Shown here one piece after another: positions 16,828-26,087 of a stretch of DNA of 64,000 nucleotides. The translations under genes and the position numbers were made by a program. Numbering within the stretch: the stretch's first letter is position 1; the number at the start of each line of letters is the position of its first letter. The notes below the pieces were generated by a model, which was not told the origin of the DNA, did no database searches, and saw only the letters and a program-made list of their open reading frames with translations. Source of the stretch: an uncultured Veillonellaceae bacterium (GTDB lineage Bacteria; Bacillota; Negativicutes; Veillonellales; Dialisteraceae); assembly GCA_949286115.1 (NCBI GenBank), contig CASEBK010000031.1:1-64000 (forward strand). Direction: 5' to 3'.

Positions 16828-17166
16828 ATGGAAATGGAACCCGGCAAGAGATATTCTGCCGCCTCGAAAGGGTATAACGATAAAATCTACGAGATCCGGT
16901 TCATTCCCGTGATGGAGCGTCCGGAATATCAGGAAGGGCCGGTGAGAGAAGCACTGACCCGGCTGAAGGACCTGATGACGGAAGAAGATTTTGAGAAATA
17001 TGTGAACAACGGCCTGATCCGCATCACGTACGACGGCAGCCGTCTCATGCTGATCACGAAATCGGAGCTGTACCGCACGATGCTGTCGATGCGGTTCTTT
17101 GAACCGATCTGCCAGGCTTTTGGCGTGGGCAACTTCCGCGTCGTGAGCGAAGTGAACGGGTACTGA
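16828..17166 (+). CDS. Small protein resembling the DnaA N-terminal domain
   Basis: 112 residues, not firmly assigned. From residue 38 the pattern ALTRLKDLMTEEDFEKYVNN, then LIRITYDGSRLMLITKSELYR, then FEPICQAFGVGNFRVVSE resembles the DnaA-N fold (helix, short strands, a 'vpn'-type strand end, helix, final strand). It lacks the AAA+ and DNA-binding parts of DnaA. A TATAAT box near 16791 and an RBS AAGGAGG stand upstream, and a strong terminator follows, so it is a stand-alone gene. The resemblance is by eye only. Confidence 0.55.
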   Translation: MEMEPGKRYSAASKGYNDKIYEIRFIPVMERPEYQEGPVREALTRLKDLMTEEDFEKYVNNGLIRITYDGSRLMLITKSELYRTMLSMRFFEPICQAFGVGNFRVVSEVNGY

Positions 17167-17182
17167 CCGCTGCCGCAGGGCG

Positions 17183-17223
17183 AAGAGCAAAAACAGGGGA
17201 TTCTCCTTTGTTTTTGCTCTTTT
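17183..17223 (+). terminator. Terminator after the DnaA-N-like gene
   Basis: AAGAGCAAAAACA and TGTTTTTGCTCTT are perfect 13-bp arms followed by T. Confidence 0.88.
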
Positions 17224-17262
17224 GTGTATACGGGCAGAGGAAGAGCGAAAAGAAAGGGGCGT

Positions 17263-17862
17263 ATGATGAGCGAGCTGTGGCATATGTTTCAGGCGGGAGG
17301 CTTTATGATGTGGCCGCTTCTCCTGTGTTCTCTGGCGGCTGCGGCGGTCGGAGCGGAACGGTTTCTTTACTACCGGGGACGGCGCTCGGATATGGCGGCC
17401 CTGGAAGAGGGTATGAAAGCGGGGCGGTCCGCATTTCTTGCGGCGCTTCGTCAGGATGGCGGAAGCGCGGCGAAGGTGGTGCTGGCGGCAGCAGAGGCGG
17501 GCGGCCCACAGGCGGCGCAGACTTTCCGTCTGGAGAGCGCTGCTTCCATGGAGCAGTCCCGCCTTCTGGCGCATCTGCCGCTCCTTCGGCTCATCGTGAC
17601 GCTCGCGCCGCTTCTGGGGCTCCTCGGTACGGTCATCGGGATGATCCGCTCTTTTCGAGTCCTGTCCGCCGCGGGAAGCGCGCCTTTTGCCGTGACGGGG
17701 GGCGTGGCAGAAGCGCTGGTCTGCACGGCGTTCGGCCTCTTTGCGGCGATCGTGGCGCTCCTCCTGCATTCGTATCTTTCGCAGCAGGCGGAGGCGATCG
17801 AGGCGGAAACGGAACAGCTGGCCAATGAATATCTCGCGTCGCTTGCGGAGAGCGGATCATGA
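17263..17862 (+). CDS. exbB: ExbB/TolQ/MotA-type proton channel subunit
   Basis: 199 residues from the tandem ATGs at 17263/17266 (RBS AAAGGGG). Three membrane segments are seen: residues about 10-28, 113-135 (PLLGLLGTVIGMIRSF, the family signature) and 150-172. ExbB pentamers use the proton gradient to energise TonB at the inner membrane of diderm cells. It overlaps exbD by four bases (ATGA) and begins the exbB-exbD-tonB operon. Confidence 0.9.
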   Translation: MMSELWHMFQAGGFMMWPLLLCSLAAAAVGAERFLYYRGRRSDMAALEEGMKAGRSAFLAALRQDGGSAAKVVLAAAEAGGPQAAQTFRLESAASMEQSRLLAHLPLLRLIVTLAPLLGLLGTVIGMIRSFRVLSAAGSAPFAVTGGVAEALVCTAFGLFAAIVALLLHSYLSQQAEAIEAETEQLANEYLASLAESGS

Positions 17863-18266
17863 AGCTCTGTACGCGGCGGGAAGAGAAAGAGCCGCAGATC
17901 ATGATCATCCCCATGATCGACATCATCTTCTTCCTGCTCGTCTTTTTCATGATGAGCATGCTCTCTATGACGATGGACCGCTCTGTGCCGCTTGCTCTGC
18001 CTTCCGCCAGGACGGCGCAGGCTGCAGAGGGGACGCCGGTGGCGGTGAGCGTCACGGCAGACGGAAGGCTCTTCGTGGAGAAAGAGCCCGTCGCCCGGGA
18101 GGATTTCGTGCGGCGCATGGCCATTGAGAAAGCGCGGCGGGGAGACCTGTCAGCGCTCCTGCGGGCCGATGCGGACGCGCGGCACGGGGACGTGCTCTTT
18201 GCGCTCGAAGGGCTGCGGGAAGCGGGCGTCACCCAGATCGGCATTGCCGCCGAGGCCTCGCGGTGA
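17859..18266 (+). CDS. exbD: ExbD/TolR biopolymer transport protein
   Basis: 135 residues: a short cytoplasmic start, one membrane helix with the conserved Asp in IPMIDIIFFLLVFFMM (Asp21), which is the proton-binding residue, and a periplasmic domain with the family's VSVTADGRLFV strand. It works with the ExbB pore. Both ends overlap the neighbours by four bases, so the three genes are translationally coupled. Confidence 0.92.
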   Translation: MKLCTRREEKEPQIMIIPMIDIIFFLLVFFMMSMLSMTMDRSVPLALPSARTAQAAEGTPVAVSVTADGRLFVEKEPVAREDFVRRMAIEKARRGDLSALLRADADARHGDVLFALEGLREAGVTQIGIAAEASR

Positions 18267-18940
18267 AGGCGCGCACAGGGCGGGCCCGGTGGTGCAGGGC
18301 GTTTGGCGCGGCCGTCCTCTTTCACGGATTTCTTGCTCTTGGCGCGGCGGCGCTACTTCCTTCGTGGCTGTCCATGCCGACGCCGCCCGTCATCGAGGTG
18401 GAGCTGGTGGGGGAAAGCTCCGGCGGAGGCCGAGGCGGTGAGAGCAGCCCATCCGGGGCGGCGTCTTTTGACGATGCGTTTCCGATCCTCCGCGGGGGGG
18501 AAGAGGGAGCGCTCAGGGAAGCTGTGGCCGATGCAGACTCCACTGCGGCCGGAGGAGCCGCGCCGGGGACCGGGGAAGGGACCGGCAGCGGTACAGGAAC
18601 TGGCAGCGGGGCCGGGGAAGGCGATGGCACAGGCGCCGGGCATGGCAGCGGAGAGGAGGAAGGGCCCGTAGAAGGGCCGCAGCTCCTGTCCGCCGTGCAG
18701 CCGCAGTATCCCGAAGGAGCTCGGCGTGATTCGGTCGAAGGAACGACCGTGGTCGGGCTGGTCATTTCTGCGGAAGGCGCTGTTACGAGCGCCTGGGTGG
18801 AAGAAACCTCCGGTGACAGCCGACTGGACGAAGCCGCGGTAGTGGCCGTTTACGGATGGCGCTTCGTACCGGCCCGGCAGGGAGGCGCCGCGGTGGCATC
18901 CCGCTCCCGCGTGCCCGTGGTCTTTCAGCTGCGGGGGTAA
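18263..18940 (+). CDS. tonB: TonB family energy transducer with Gly-rich linker
   Basis: 225 residues from a GTG overlapping the exbD stop (GTGA). It has an N-terminal membrane helix (residues about 12-33), then a periplasmic linker of about 90 residues that is Gly/Ser/Thr/Glu-rich (GTGEGTGSGTGTGSGAGEG) rather than the Pro-Lys-rich linker of enterobacterial TonB. The C-terminal domain starts at QPQYPEGARRDSVEGTTVV and ends in the RFVPARQGG strand. It should couple the ExbBD motor to TonB-dependent outer-membrane receptors. The corrinoid genes that follow make a B12-type receptor a reasonable but unproven partner. Confidence 0.9.
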   Translation: MKARTGRARWCRAFGAAVLFHGFLALGAAALLPSWLSMPTPPVIEVELVGESSGGGRGGESSPSGAASFDDAFPILRGGEEGALREAVADADSTAAGGAAPGTGEGTGSGTGTGSGAGEGDGTGAGHGSGEEEGPVEGPQLLSAVQPQYPEGARRDSVEGTTVVGLVISAEGAVTSAWVEETSGDSRLDEAAVVAVYGWRFVPARQGGAAVASRSRVPVVFQLRG

Positions 18941-19019
18941 GAATCCTGTCTGCCGGTTCATTCCTGAAGGCAAATAGGGTATAATGAAACGGTCAGATAT
19001 TCTTTTGAGGAGGATGTAA

Positions 19020-19730
19020 ATGAAAAAAGGGAAACTGTACGGCATCGGCGTGGGCCCCGGAGATTCCAAGCTGATGACGGTCAAGGCGGTGGAGATCCTG
19101 CGGAAGGCAGACATGATCATCACGCCGAAAACGGAAAAGAAGGACGGGTCTGTAGCGTGGCACATCGCGTCGCCGTATATTCCGGAGACGACGGAGGTCC
19201 TGCCTCTGGTCTTTCAGATGAATAACGACATGGCGGCCGTGGAGCGGCAGTGGGAAGAAAATCGCCGGATCATCATGGAAAAACTGGATGAAGGGAAAGA
19301 TCTGGTCTTTCTGACGCTGGGCGATCCTATGCTTTACAGCACGTACATGTATATCTTCCGCGCCCTTGAAGGGACGGACTATGAAGCAGAGACCATTCCC
19401 GGCATTCCTGCCTTTCTCGGCATCGCCTCTCACATCGGCATGCCGGTGGCGGAATGGGAGGAGACGGTGCTCATCCTTCCGGCGACGGCAGAGCCGGAAA
19501 AGATCGATCGGGCGCTCGCCGCGGCAGACCACGCCGTCATCATGAAGGTGTATAAGAACTGGGCGTTCATTCAGGAAGAGCTCCGCAGGCATCACCTCAT
19601 CAAAAATGCGGTGATGGTCTCCCGCGCAGGGCTTCCGGATGAAGTCATCCAGCGGGACCTGGACAGTCTGCCCGCAGACTATAAGCCGAACTACCTCAGC
19701 ACCATCCTGACGAAGAGGGACGACCTGTGA
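19020..19730 (+). CDS. cobI: Precorrin-2 / cobalt-factor-2 C20-methyltransferase
   Basis: 236 residues with RBS GAGGAGG. The corrin methyltransferase opening YGIGVGPGDSKLMTVKAVEIL, the LTLGDPMLYSTYMYIF motif and ETIPGIPAFLGIAS are diagnostic of CobI/CbiL. The enzyme adds the C20 methyl group in corrin ring synthesis using AdoMet. A promoter (TTCATT, 17 bases, TATAAT) precedes it. Whether it is the cobalt-early (CbiL) or cobalt-late (CobI) form cannot be read from the sequence. Confidence 0.9.
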   Translation: MKKGKLYGIGVGPGDSKLMTVKAVEILRKADMIITPKTEKKDGSVAWHIASPYIPETTEVLPLVFQMNNDMAAVERQWEENRRIIMEKLDEGKDLVFLTLGDPMLYSTYMYIFRALEGTDYEAETIPGIPAFLGIASHIGMPVAEWEETVLILPATAEPEKIDRALAAADHAVIMKVYKNWAFIQEELRRHHLIKNAVMVSRAGLPDEVIQRDLDSLPADYKPNYLSTILTKRDDL

Positions 19731-21112
19731 TGACCGGGCAGCATCGTCCGCGGATCGTGCTGGCCGGCGTCAGCAGCGGCGTGGGGAAGACCACCATCGT
19801 GACGGGCCTTACGGCGCTGCTCCATGCGCGGGGACTCACGGTACAGCCCTTCAAGGTGGGCCCCGACTATATCGATCCGGGATTTCACGCCAAGGCGGCG
19901 GAGCGGGATTCCTATAACCTGGATACGTGGCTCTCACCGGAGGAACGGCTGGCCGCCAATTTTGCACTTCTCTCCGAAGGGGCAGACATCTCTCTCATCG
20001 AAGGCGTGATGGGGCTCTACGACGGCGGCGGAAAAGGCGTGAGCAGTACGGCACAGATCGCCAAGCTCCTTCATGCGCCGGTGGTGCTCATCATCAACTG
20101 CCAGTCCATCGGGACGAGCGCCGCAGCCATCGCCATGGGGTATAAAATGTATGATCCGGACGTGCATTTTGCAGGGGTCATTCTGAATAAACTCGGCTCG
20201 GACAAACACGAAGCGATGATCCGTGAAGCGATGGCTGACGCAGGAATTCCCGTGCTGGGAGCGCTGCACCGGGATATGGAGCTCAAAACGCCGGAGCGGC
20301 ATCTGGGCCTTACGCCGGTGACGGAGATCGAAACGACGGAGCTCATCGGTCACATGCGGGAGGATGCCGGGCGCTGGCTCGACGTGGAGGCGCTGCTGAA
20401 AGCGGCGGAAGGCGCGCCGGACCTTGCTTGCGGGGAAGACAGAGAGGCGAAATACAAAGCCTCCGTGCGCATCGGCGTCGCCCGGGACGAAGCGTTCACC
20501 TTTTACTATCCCACGAGTCTGGCGGCACTTTCCGCGCGCGGCGCGGAGCTCGTTCCGTTCAGCCCCATGCGGGATGAGACGATCCCTGACGTGGACGGTC
20601 TTGTTTTCGGCGGGGGCTTCCCGGAGATGTTTCTGAAAGAGCTTTCGGGCAATGCGTCCATGAAGGCGTCCATCAAAAAGGCGGCAGAGGAGGGCATGCC
20701 TGTCTACGCCGAGTGCGGCGGGCTCATGTATCTCTGCCGAGATATCGTAGGCTTTGAAGAAGAGCGCTATGCCATGGCGGGGCTCGTGCCGGCGGTGTGC
20801 CGCATGCAGAAGAAGCTGCAGCGCGTGGGATACGTGACGGCCCGGGCCTTGCGGAAGAGCATTCTCGCAGAAGAGGGAGACACGATCCGCGGCCATGAAT
20901 TCCATTTCTCTACGATGGAACCGCTCGAAGCGGATTTCCCATGGGCCTACGAGATGCAGGGCATCCGCCAGAAGGAGCCCCATCGGGAAGGCTACGCAAA
21001 GGGACAGGTGATCGCCTCCTACCTTCATATGAATTTTGGCGGCAGTCCCCGTGCGGCGGATGCGTTCATCCGAAGCTGTGAGAACTGGCGCAGAAAGAAA
21101 GAGGGCCGGTGA
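19730..21112 (+). CDS. cbiA: Cobyrinic/hydrogenobyrinic acid a,c-diamide synthase
   Basis: 460 residues from the ATG that overlaps the cobI stop (TGATG); a GTG one codon earlier is also possible. The N-terminal ATP-grasp-like dethiobiotin-synthetase fold carries the P-loop GVSSGVGKTT and PFKVGPDYIDPGFH. The C-terminal class I glutamine amidotransferase domain carries the nucleophile Cys in VYAECGGLMYL (residue about 330) and its partner His near the end (ASYLHMNFGG). It amidates the a and c side chains of the corrin ring. Confidence 0.94.
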   Translation: MTGQHRPRIVLAGVSSGVGKTTIVTGLTALLHARGLTVQPFKVGPDYIDPGFHAKAAERDSYNLDTWLSPEERLAANFALLSEGADISLIEGVMGLYDGGGKGVSSTAQIAKLLHAPVVLIINCQSIGTSAAAIAMGYKMYDPDVHFAGVILNKLGSDKHEAMIREAMADAGIPVLGALHRDMELKTPERHLGLTPVTEIETTELIGHMREDAGRWLDVEALLKAAEGAPDLACGEDREAKYKASVRIGVARDEAFTFYYPTSLAALSARGAELVPFSPMRDETIPDVDGLVFGGGFPEMFLKELSGNASMKASIKKAAEEGMPVYAECGGLMYLCRDIVGFEEERYAMAGLVPAVCRMQKKLQRVGYVTARALRKSILAEEGDTIRGHEFHFSTMEPLEADFPWAYEMQGIRQKEPHREGYAKGQVIASYLHMNFGGSPRAADAFIRSCENWRRKKEGR

Positions 21113-21660
21113 TGGAACAGAGAGGGCTCGTGCTCATCAATACGGGCAACGGCAAAGGAAAGACCACCGCGGCACTTGGCACGGCCATTCGGGCCTGGGG
21201 GGACGGTCAGCGCGTACTGATCCTCCAGTTCATCAAGGGCGCCTGGCGGTACGGCGAGCTGGAGGCGGTGCGCGCACTGGGCGGCCTCAATGGCAAGCTG
21301 GAGATCCGGTCCATGGGAGACGGCTTCGTCTTTCATGGGAAGAAGGAAGACGAAGCGGAATACGAGAGGAAGAAGCAGCTGGCCCGGGACGCCTGGGCAG
21401 CGGCGGAGAGAGAGATCATGAGCGGTGCCTGGGACCTCGTGGTGCTCGACGAGATCCTGTACGCCATCCATTTCGGCATGGTCTCAGAAGCGGAGACGGC
21501 GCGGCTCATCGAAGAACGTCCGGCAAAGCTCAATCTCATCTTCACGGGGCGCTATGCGACGGAAGGACTCATCGCGCTGGCCGATACGGTGACGGAGATG
21601 CATCCGGTGAAGCATGCCTTTGAAAAGGGTATCCGCGCGCGAAAGGGCATCGAATATTGA
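21112..21660 (+). CDS. cobA: Cob(I)yrinic acid a,c-diamide adenosyltransferase
   Basis: 182 residues from the ATG overlapping the cbiA stop. The Walker A loop is GNGKGKTTAALG (residues about 11-22), and FIKGAWRYGELEAV and VVLDEILYAIHFG (Walker B-like) follow, as in CobA/BtuR. It transfers the adenosyl group of ATP to reduced cobalt, giving the coenzyme form. It closes a three-gene corrinoid operon; the rest of the pathway is not in the window. Confidence 0.94.
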   Translation: MEQRGLVLINTGNGKGKTTAALGTAIRAWGDGQRVLILQFIKGAWRYGELEAVRALGGLNGKLEIRSMGDGFVFHGKKEDEAEYERKKQLARDAWAAAEREIMSGAWDLVVLDEILYAIHFGMVSEAETARLIEERPAKLNLIFTGRYATEGLIALADTVTEMHPVKHAFEKGIRARKGIEY

Positions 21661-21831
21661 GAGCAGAGATACAGAAGGCGGAGACTTTCTGTATTTTTGC
21701 GTCACAGGGCATAAAAACGCTTTCTTTACATACCGGGCGGGGCATGATAAAATTTTGAATGGATTTTAACAAATTTTAGGAAAGCGGCGCAGACGTTTTC
21801 GGCCGTTTTTCTGCGAAAATGAGGGAGTACC

Positions 21832-23061
21832 GTGGCTTTATATGTAAAGAAATTCGGCGGCAGTTCTGTAGCCACGCCGGAGAAAATGAGAAATATCGCC
21901 CGCCGCATCCTGAGCGAGCGGCAGCCCGGCGACCAGATTGTCATCGTCGTGTCCGCCATGGGCGACAGTACGGACGACCTCCTGGCGCTGGCCAGTCAGG
22001 TAACGAAAGATCATTTCGGCCGCGAAATGGATATGCTTCTCACGACGGGCGAGCAGGTGTCCATCGCTCTCATGGCGCTCACGTTCCAGGCCATGGGCGT
22101 GCCGGCCATCTCGCTCACCGCGGCGCAGGCAGGCATCATCGCCGAAGGCGCGTTCAGCAAGGCGGATATCGTAGATGTGCGGCCTGACCGGGTCTTCCGG
22201 GAGCTCGATGCGGGAAAGATCGTCATCGTGGCGGGCTTCCAGGGCGTGACCAGCGAAGGAGACGTGGTGACGCTTGGCCGCGGCGGCAGCGATACGACCG
22301 CAGTGGCGCTGGCCGGTGCGATGAAAGCTGACATGTGCGAGATCTTTACCGACGTGGACGGCGTATATTCCGCAGATCCCCGCTACGTACCGGATGCGGT
22401 AAAGATCGACGAGATCACCAATGAAGAGATGCTCGAGATGGCGCGTCTCGGCGCGGGCGTCATGCAGCCGAAGAGCGTGGAGATGGGCATGCGCTACCAT
22501 ATCCCGATCCATGTGCGCTCTACGTTTACAAAAGAAGCCGGTACGATCATTCGGGAGGAAACAACGATGAACCATACACAATTTGCAGTGCGCGGCGTCG
22601 CGCAGGACGCGCACATCGCCAAGATCGCCGTCCTGGGCGTGCCCAACGTGCCGGGCATGGCATACAGCGTATTCAATGCGCTCGCGGAAAATCACGTGAG
22701 CGTCGATATGATTGTTCAGAGCATCCGCAGCGCGGATACAGACAAGACGGACATCATCTTTACGATCGACAACAACGATCTGGACGAAGCGAAAAAAGTG
22801 CTGGAAGCGCTGAAACAGGAAGGGGGCGTGCCCGACGTCATCTACAGTGACGACAAGGCAAAAGTCTCTATCGTCGGCGCAGGTATGCTCGGCGCGCCGG
22901 GGATCGCGGCCCGCATGTTCGGCGCTCTGGGACGGTCCGGCGTCAATATCGACATCATCAGCACGTCGGAGATCAGCATTTCCTGTCTCATTCCCAGAAC
23001 GGATCTGACAAAAGCCGTGCAGGCGATCCATAAAGAATTTTTCGGGAGCGAACAGGCTTAA
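21832..23061 (+). CDS. lysC: Aspartate kinase (with ACT domains)
   Basis: 409 residues from a GTG with GAGGGAG upstream. The kinase domain has VKKFGGSSVATPEKMRNIA at the start, FTDVDGVYSADPRYV near residue 170 and the conserved LGAGVMQPKSVE. Two ACT domains (residues about 260-405) serve feedback control by lysine and threonine. It makes aspartyl phosphate for lysine, diaminopimelate, threonine and methionine, and dapF further along uses the same route. A promoter (TTTACA, 17 bases, TAAAAT) lies near 21723-21751. The leader of about 80 bases is too short for a lysine riboswitch. Confidence 0.96.
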   Translation: MALYVKKFGGSSVATPEKMRNIARRILSERQPGDQIVIVVSAMGDSTDDLLALASQVTKDHFGREMDMLLTTGEQVSIALMALTFQAMGVPAISLTAAQAGIIAEGAFSKADIVDVRPDRVFRELDAGKIVIVAGFQGVTSEGDVVTLGRGGSDTTAVALAGAMKADMCEIFTDVDGVYSADPRYVPDAVKIDEITNEEMLEMARLGAGVMQPKSVEMGMRYHIPIHVRSTFTKEAGTIIREETTMNHTQFAVRGVAQDAHIAKIAVLGVPNVPGMAYSVFNALAENHVSVDMIVQSIRSADTDKTDIIFTIDNNDLDEAKKVLEALKQEGGVPDVIYSDDKAKVSIVGAGMLGAPGIAARMFGALGRSGVNIDIISTSEISISCLIPRTDLTKAVQAIHKEFFGSEQA

Positions 23062-23072
23062 GGCATCATTCG

Positions 23073-23101
23073 AAGCACAGGGCTTCCCTGTGCTTTTCTT
23101 T
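23073..23101 (+). terminator. Terminator of the aspartokinase gene
   Basis: AAGCACAGGG, loop CTT and CCCTGTGCTT are followed by a T-rich tract. Confidence 0.88.
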
Positions 23102-23159
23102 TTGGCAGGAAGAGGGCCCGCAGAAAAGCAGGCGTCGTTAACGAAGAAAGGATCAATCT

Positions 23160-26087
23160 ATGAAATGGAATGAAGGAGCCGTCGTACACGGCTTCAGGGT
23201 GCTCCGCACATCCCGCATTCAGGAAGTGGAATCGGACGCCTATCTCATGGAGCATGAGAAGTCCGGAGCGCGGCTTTTGTATTTGGACAATACCGACGAC
23301 AACAACGTGTTTTATATCTGTTTCCGCACGACGCCGGACAATTCCAAGGGGACGCCTCATATCATGGAGCACTCCACCCTGTGCGGCTCGCGGAAGTTTC
23401 CTCTGAAAGAACCGTTCGTAGAGCTTGCGAAGGGGTCGCTCAATACTTTCCTGAACGCGATCACCTGGCCGGATAAGACGATGTATCCTGTGGCCAGCCG
23501 AAATGCGCAGGACTTCCACAATCTGATGGACGTCTATCTGGACGCCGTCTTCTATCCGAACTGTCTGAAGGACCCGCAGATCCTCATGCAGGAAGGCTGG
23601 CACTATGAGCTGGAAAGCAAAGACGCCCCCATCATCTACAAAGGGGTCGTATACAACGAGATGAAGGGGGCGCTCTCTTCTCCGGAGGCGATCATGGAGG
23701 ACTGCGCCATGGCCAGGCTCTTCCCAGATACCACGTACGGCGTGGAGTCCGGCGGAGACCCGGACGTCATCCCGTCTCTCTCTTTCCGGGAATTTACAGA
23801 GTTCCATCGCCGGTTCTATCATCCGTCGAACAGTTACCTGTACCTCTATGGGGATATGGACATCGAAGAAACACTGCGTTTTATCGATGAAGAGTATCTG
23901 TCCCATTTCGGCCGCCATGCCGTCGATTCGGCCGTGAAGACGCAGTCTCCCTTTGCGAAGCGGCAGACCATGGAGCGAAGCTATGGGATCGCTGCGGCCG
24001 ATGAGGAAGCGAATAAGGCCATTCACAGCCTGTACATCGCGATGAACGACCACATGACTACGGCGGAATCGATGGGCCTCAAGATCCTGAATTACACGCT
24101 CATCGAAATGGATGGCGCTCCGCTCAAAAAAGCGGTGGTCGATGCGGGCATCGGAAACGATCTCTCCGGCAGCTACAGCGACAGCTACAAGCAGCCCGTG
24201 TGGGAGATCGAGACGACCGGATCAGAACCGGACCGGCAGGAGAAGTTTGCTCAGGTACTGGACAGCACGATGCGTTCTCTCGTTCTGAACGGGCTTGATC
24301 GGGATATGCTCTCCGCAGCGCTTGACCGGACAGAATTTATGCTGCGGGAGAGCGATTATCAGGGGCGTCCGAAGGGGCTCTTCTACGGCGTGCGCGTCAT
24401 GGACATGTGGCTCTACGACCGTGATCCCCTGGAAGCGCTCCGCTATGCCGATGACCTGAAGATCCTCCGGGAGGGCCTTGCGAAGGGATTCTTTGAAAAT
24501 CTGCTCCTGAAGTATGTCCTCAAAAATACGCATCAGGTGCTCATCACCATGAAAGCGGAAAAGGGCTTGACAGAAAAGAAGAATCGCGAAACGGAAGAAA
24601 AGCTCGCCGCGTATAAACACAGTCTCACCGAGGAACAGCTCGAAGAGATCATCGAAAATACGAAGGCGCTCAAAGAGCGGCAGGCCTCCATGGAGACGCC
24701 GGAGGCACTGGAGACGATCCCCATCCTGTCCCGGAGCGATCTCAACCGCAGGATCAAAGACGAGACATTGGAGGAGAGCCGGGCAGAAGGCGTGACGCAT
24801 CTTCATTATGCGGCGCACACATCGAGCATTTCCTACGTCAATCTCTTCTTTACTCTTTATGGCCTTGAAACGGAAGATATTCCCTATGCCTACCTGCTGG
24901 CGAGCCTCCTCTCCGGTATGGATACGGACAGCCATACCTATCAGGAGCTGACGCGACTCTCCAATGCCTATACGGGCGGACTCACGTTCGCCGTCACTTC
25001 ATACAGCCGTGCGGATGACGATTCTTCCTATGTGCCGGTCTTCATCGCCCGGGGCAAGGCGCTTACGACGCGGCTCGAAGAGCTGATGGATCTCATGGGC
25101 GATATCGTGAACCATACGCGGTTCACGGACCTGGCGCGTCTCAAGGAGATCCTGATGGAAGAAAAGGCGGACTGGGACATGTCTGTCTTCAGCCGGGGCC
25201 ATACGCTCGTCATGCACCGCGTCCTGTCGTATTTCTCGGAAGTGGAGAAGTTCCGCGAAGCGGGAAGCCTTTCTTTCTATTATTTCCTGTCGGATCTGGT
25301 GAAGCGCTTCGATCAGGACGGAGAAGCCATCGCAGTGCGTCTTTCGAACGTGGCCTCGAAGATCTTTACCAGAGCCAATCTGACGCTCCAGACGGTGGGC
25401 GAAGAGGAAGAGCGCTCCAAAGCGGCAGAGCTCCTGTCCCGCGTGACGGAAGATATGCCGGAAGGGGAGAGAGCCGATGCCCTCTCGTTCCATTTCCCAG
25501 CGCCGGCAAAGAATGAAGGGATCCTTACGTCCGGCAAAGTGCAGTATGTGGTGAAAGGCGGCAATTTCCGCCGTCACGGATTCAATTACACCGGAGCGCT
25601 TCAGGTGATGGAAACGATCCTCCGCTATGAATACCTGTGGAAGAAGATCCGCGTACAGGGAGGAGCTTACGGCGCGTTCACGCAGTTTGCCCTGAACGGC
25701 AATTCGCTTCTCTGTTCGTATCGGGACCCGAATCTTAGGGAGACGGTGGACGCCTATCGCGAGACGGCGGATTATCTGCGTCATTTCACTGTCTCCGACA
25801 GAGAAATGACTAAGTACGTCATCGGCACTATGGCTCCTGCGGAAATGCAGTACACGCCGTTCATGAAAGGGGAGCAGGCCATGATGTTCCGCCTCTGCGG
25901 CATCACGAAGGAAGACCGGCTCCGTGTGCGCCGGGAGATCATCGAGTGCACGCAGGAAGATATCCGGAAGCTGGCTGATCTCATGGCAGACGTCATGGAT
26001 GAGCCCTATCTCTGTGTGATGGGCGGCGAAGAAAAGATCCGGGCAGAAAAAGATCTTTTCGAGCACCTCGTATCGCTGCCGGAATGA
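23160..26087 (+). CDS. M16C zinc peptidase (presequence-protease / insulinase type)
   Basis: 975 residues, the length of the PreP/falcilysin group. The inverted zinc motif HxxEH is HIMEH (residues 67-71), with a later Glu in the VYNEMKGALSSPEAIMED segment (residues about 162-178). Four M16 half-domains with a charged linker helix (TEKKNRETEEKLAAYKHSLTEEQLEE, residues about 470-500) form the closed chamber that degrades peptides. No signal peptide is seen, so it is probably cytoplasmic. It overlaps gluQ by four bases. Confidence 0.93.
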   Translation: MKWNEGAVVHGFRVLRTSRIQEVESDAYLMEHEKSGARLLYLDNTDDNNVFYICFRTTPDNSKGTPHIMEHSTLCGSRKFPLKEPFVELAKGSLNTFLNAITWPDKTMYPVASRNAQDFHNLMDVYLDAVFYPNCLKDPQILMQEGWHYELESKDAPIIYKGVVYNEMKGALSSPEAIMEDCAMARLFPDTTYGVESGGDPDVIPSLSFREFTEFHRRFYHPSNSYLYLYGDMDIEETLRFIDEEYLSHFGRHAVDSAVKTQSPFAKRQTMERSYGIAAADEEANKAIHSLYIAMNDHMTTAESMGLKILNYTLIEMDGAPLKKAVVDAGIGNDLSGSYSDSYKQPVWEIETTGSEPDRQEKFAQVLDSTMRSLVLNGLDRDMLSAALDRTEFMLRESDYQGRPKGLFYGVRVMDMWLYDRDPLEALRYADDLKILREGLAKGFFENLLLKYVLKNTHQVLITMKAEKGLTEKKNRETEEKLAAYKHSLTEEQLEEIIENTKALKERQASMETPEALETIPILSRSDLNRRIKDETLEESRAEGVTHLHYAAHTSSISYVNLFFTLYGLETEDIPYAYLLASLLSGMDTDSHTYQELTRLSNAYTGGLTFAVTSYSRADDDSSYVPVFIARGKALTTRLEELMDLMGDIVNHTRFTDLARLKEILMEEKADWDMSVFSRGHTLVMHRVLSYFSEVEKFREAGSLSFYYFLSDLVKRFDQDGEAIAVRLSNVASKIFTRANLTLQTVGEEEERSKAAELLSRVTEDMPEGERADALSFHFPAPAKNEGILTSGKVQYVVKGGNFRRHGFNYTGALQVMETILRYEYLWKKIRVQGGAYGAFTQFALNGNSLLCSYRDPNLRETVDAYRETADYLRHFTVSDREMTKYVIGTMAPAEMQYTPFMKGEQAMMFRLCGITKEDRLRVRREIIECTQEDIRKLADLMADVMDEPYLCVMGGEEKIRAEKDLFEHLVSLPE

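Noticed and set aside
18941-19019. Cobalamin riboswitch before cobI
   Set aside because: Only 79 bases separate tonB and cobI and no B12-box is visible.
21752-21831. Lysine riboswitch before aspartokinase
   Set aside because: The leader is only about 80 bases, too short for the lysine aptamer, and no conserved core is seen.
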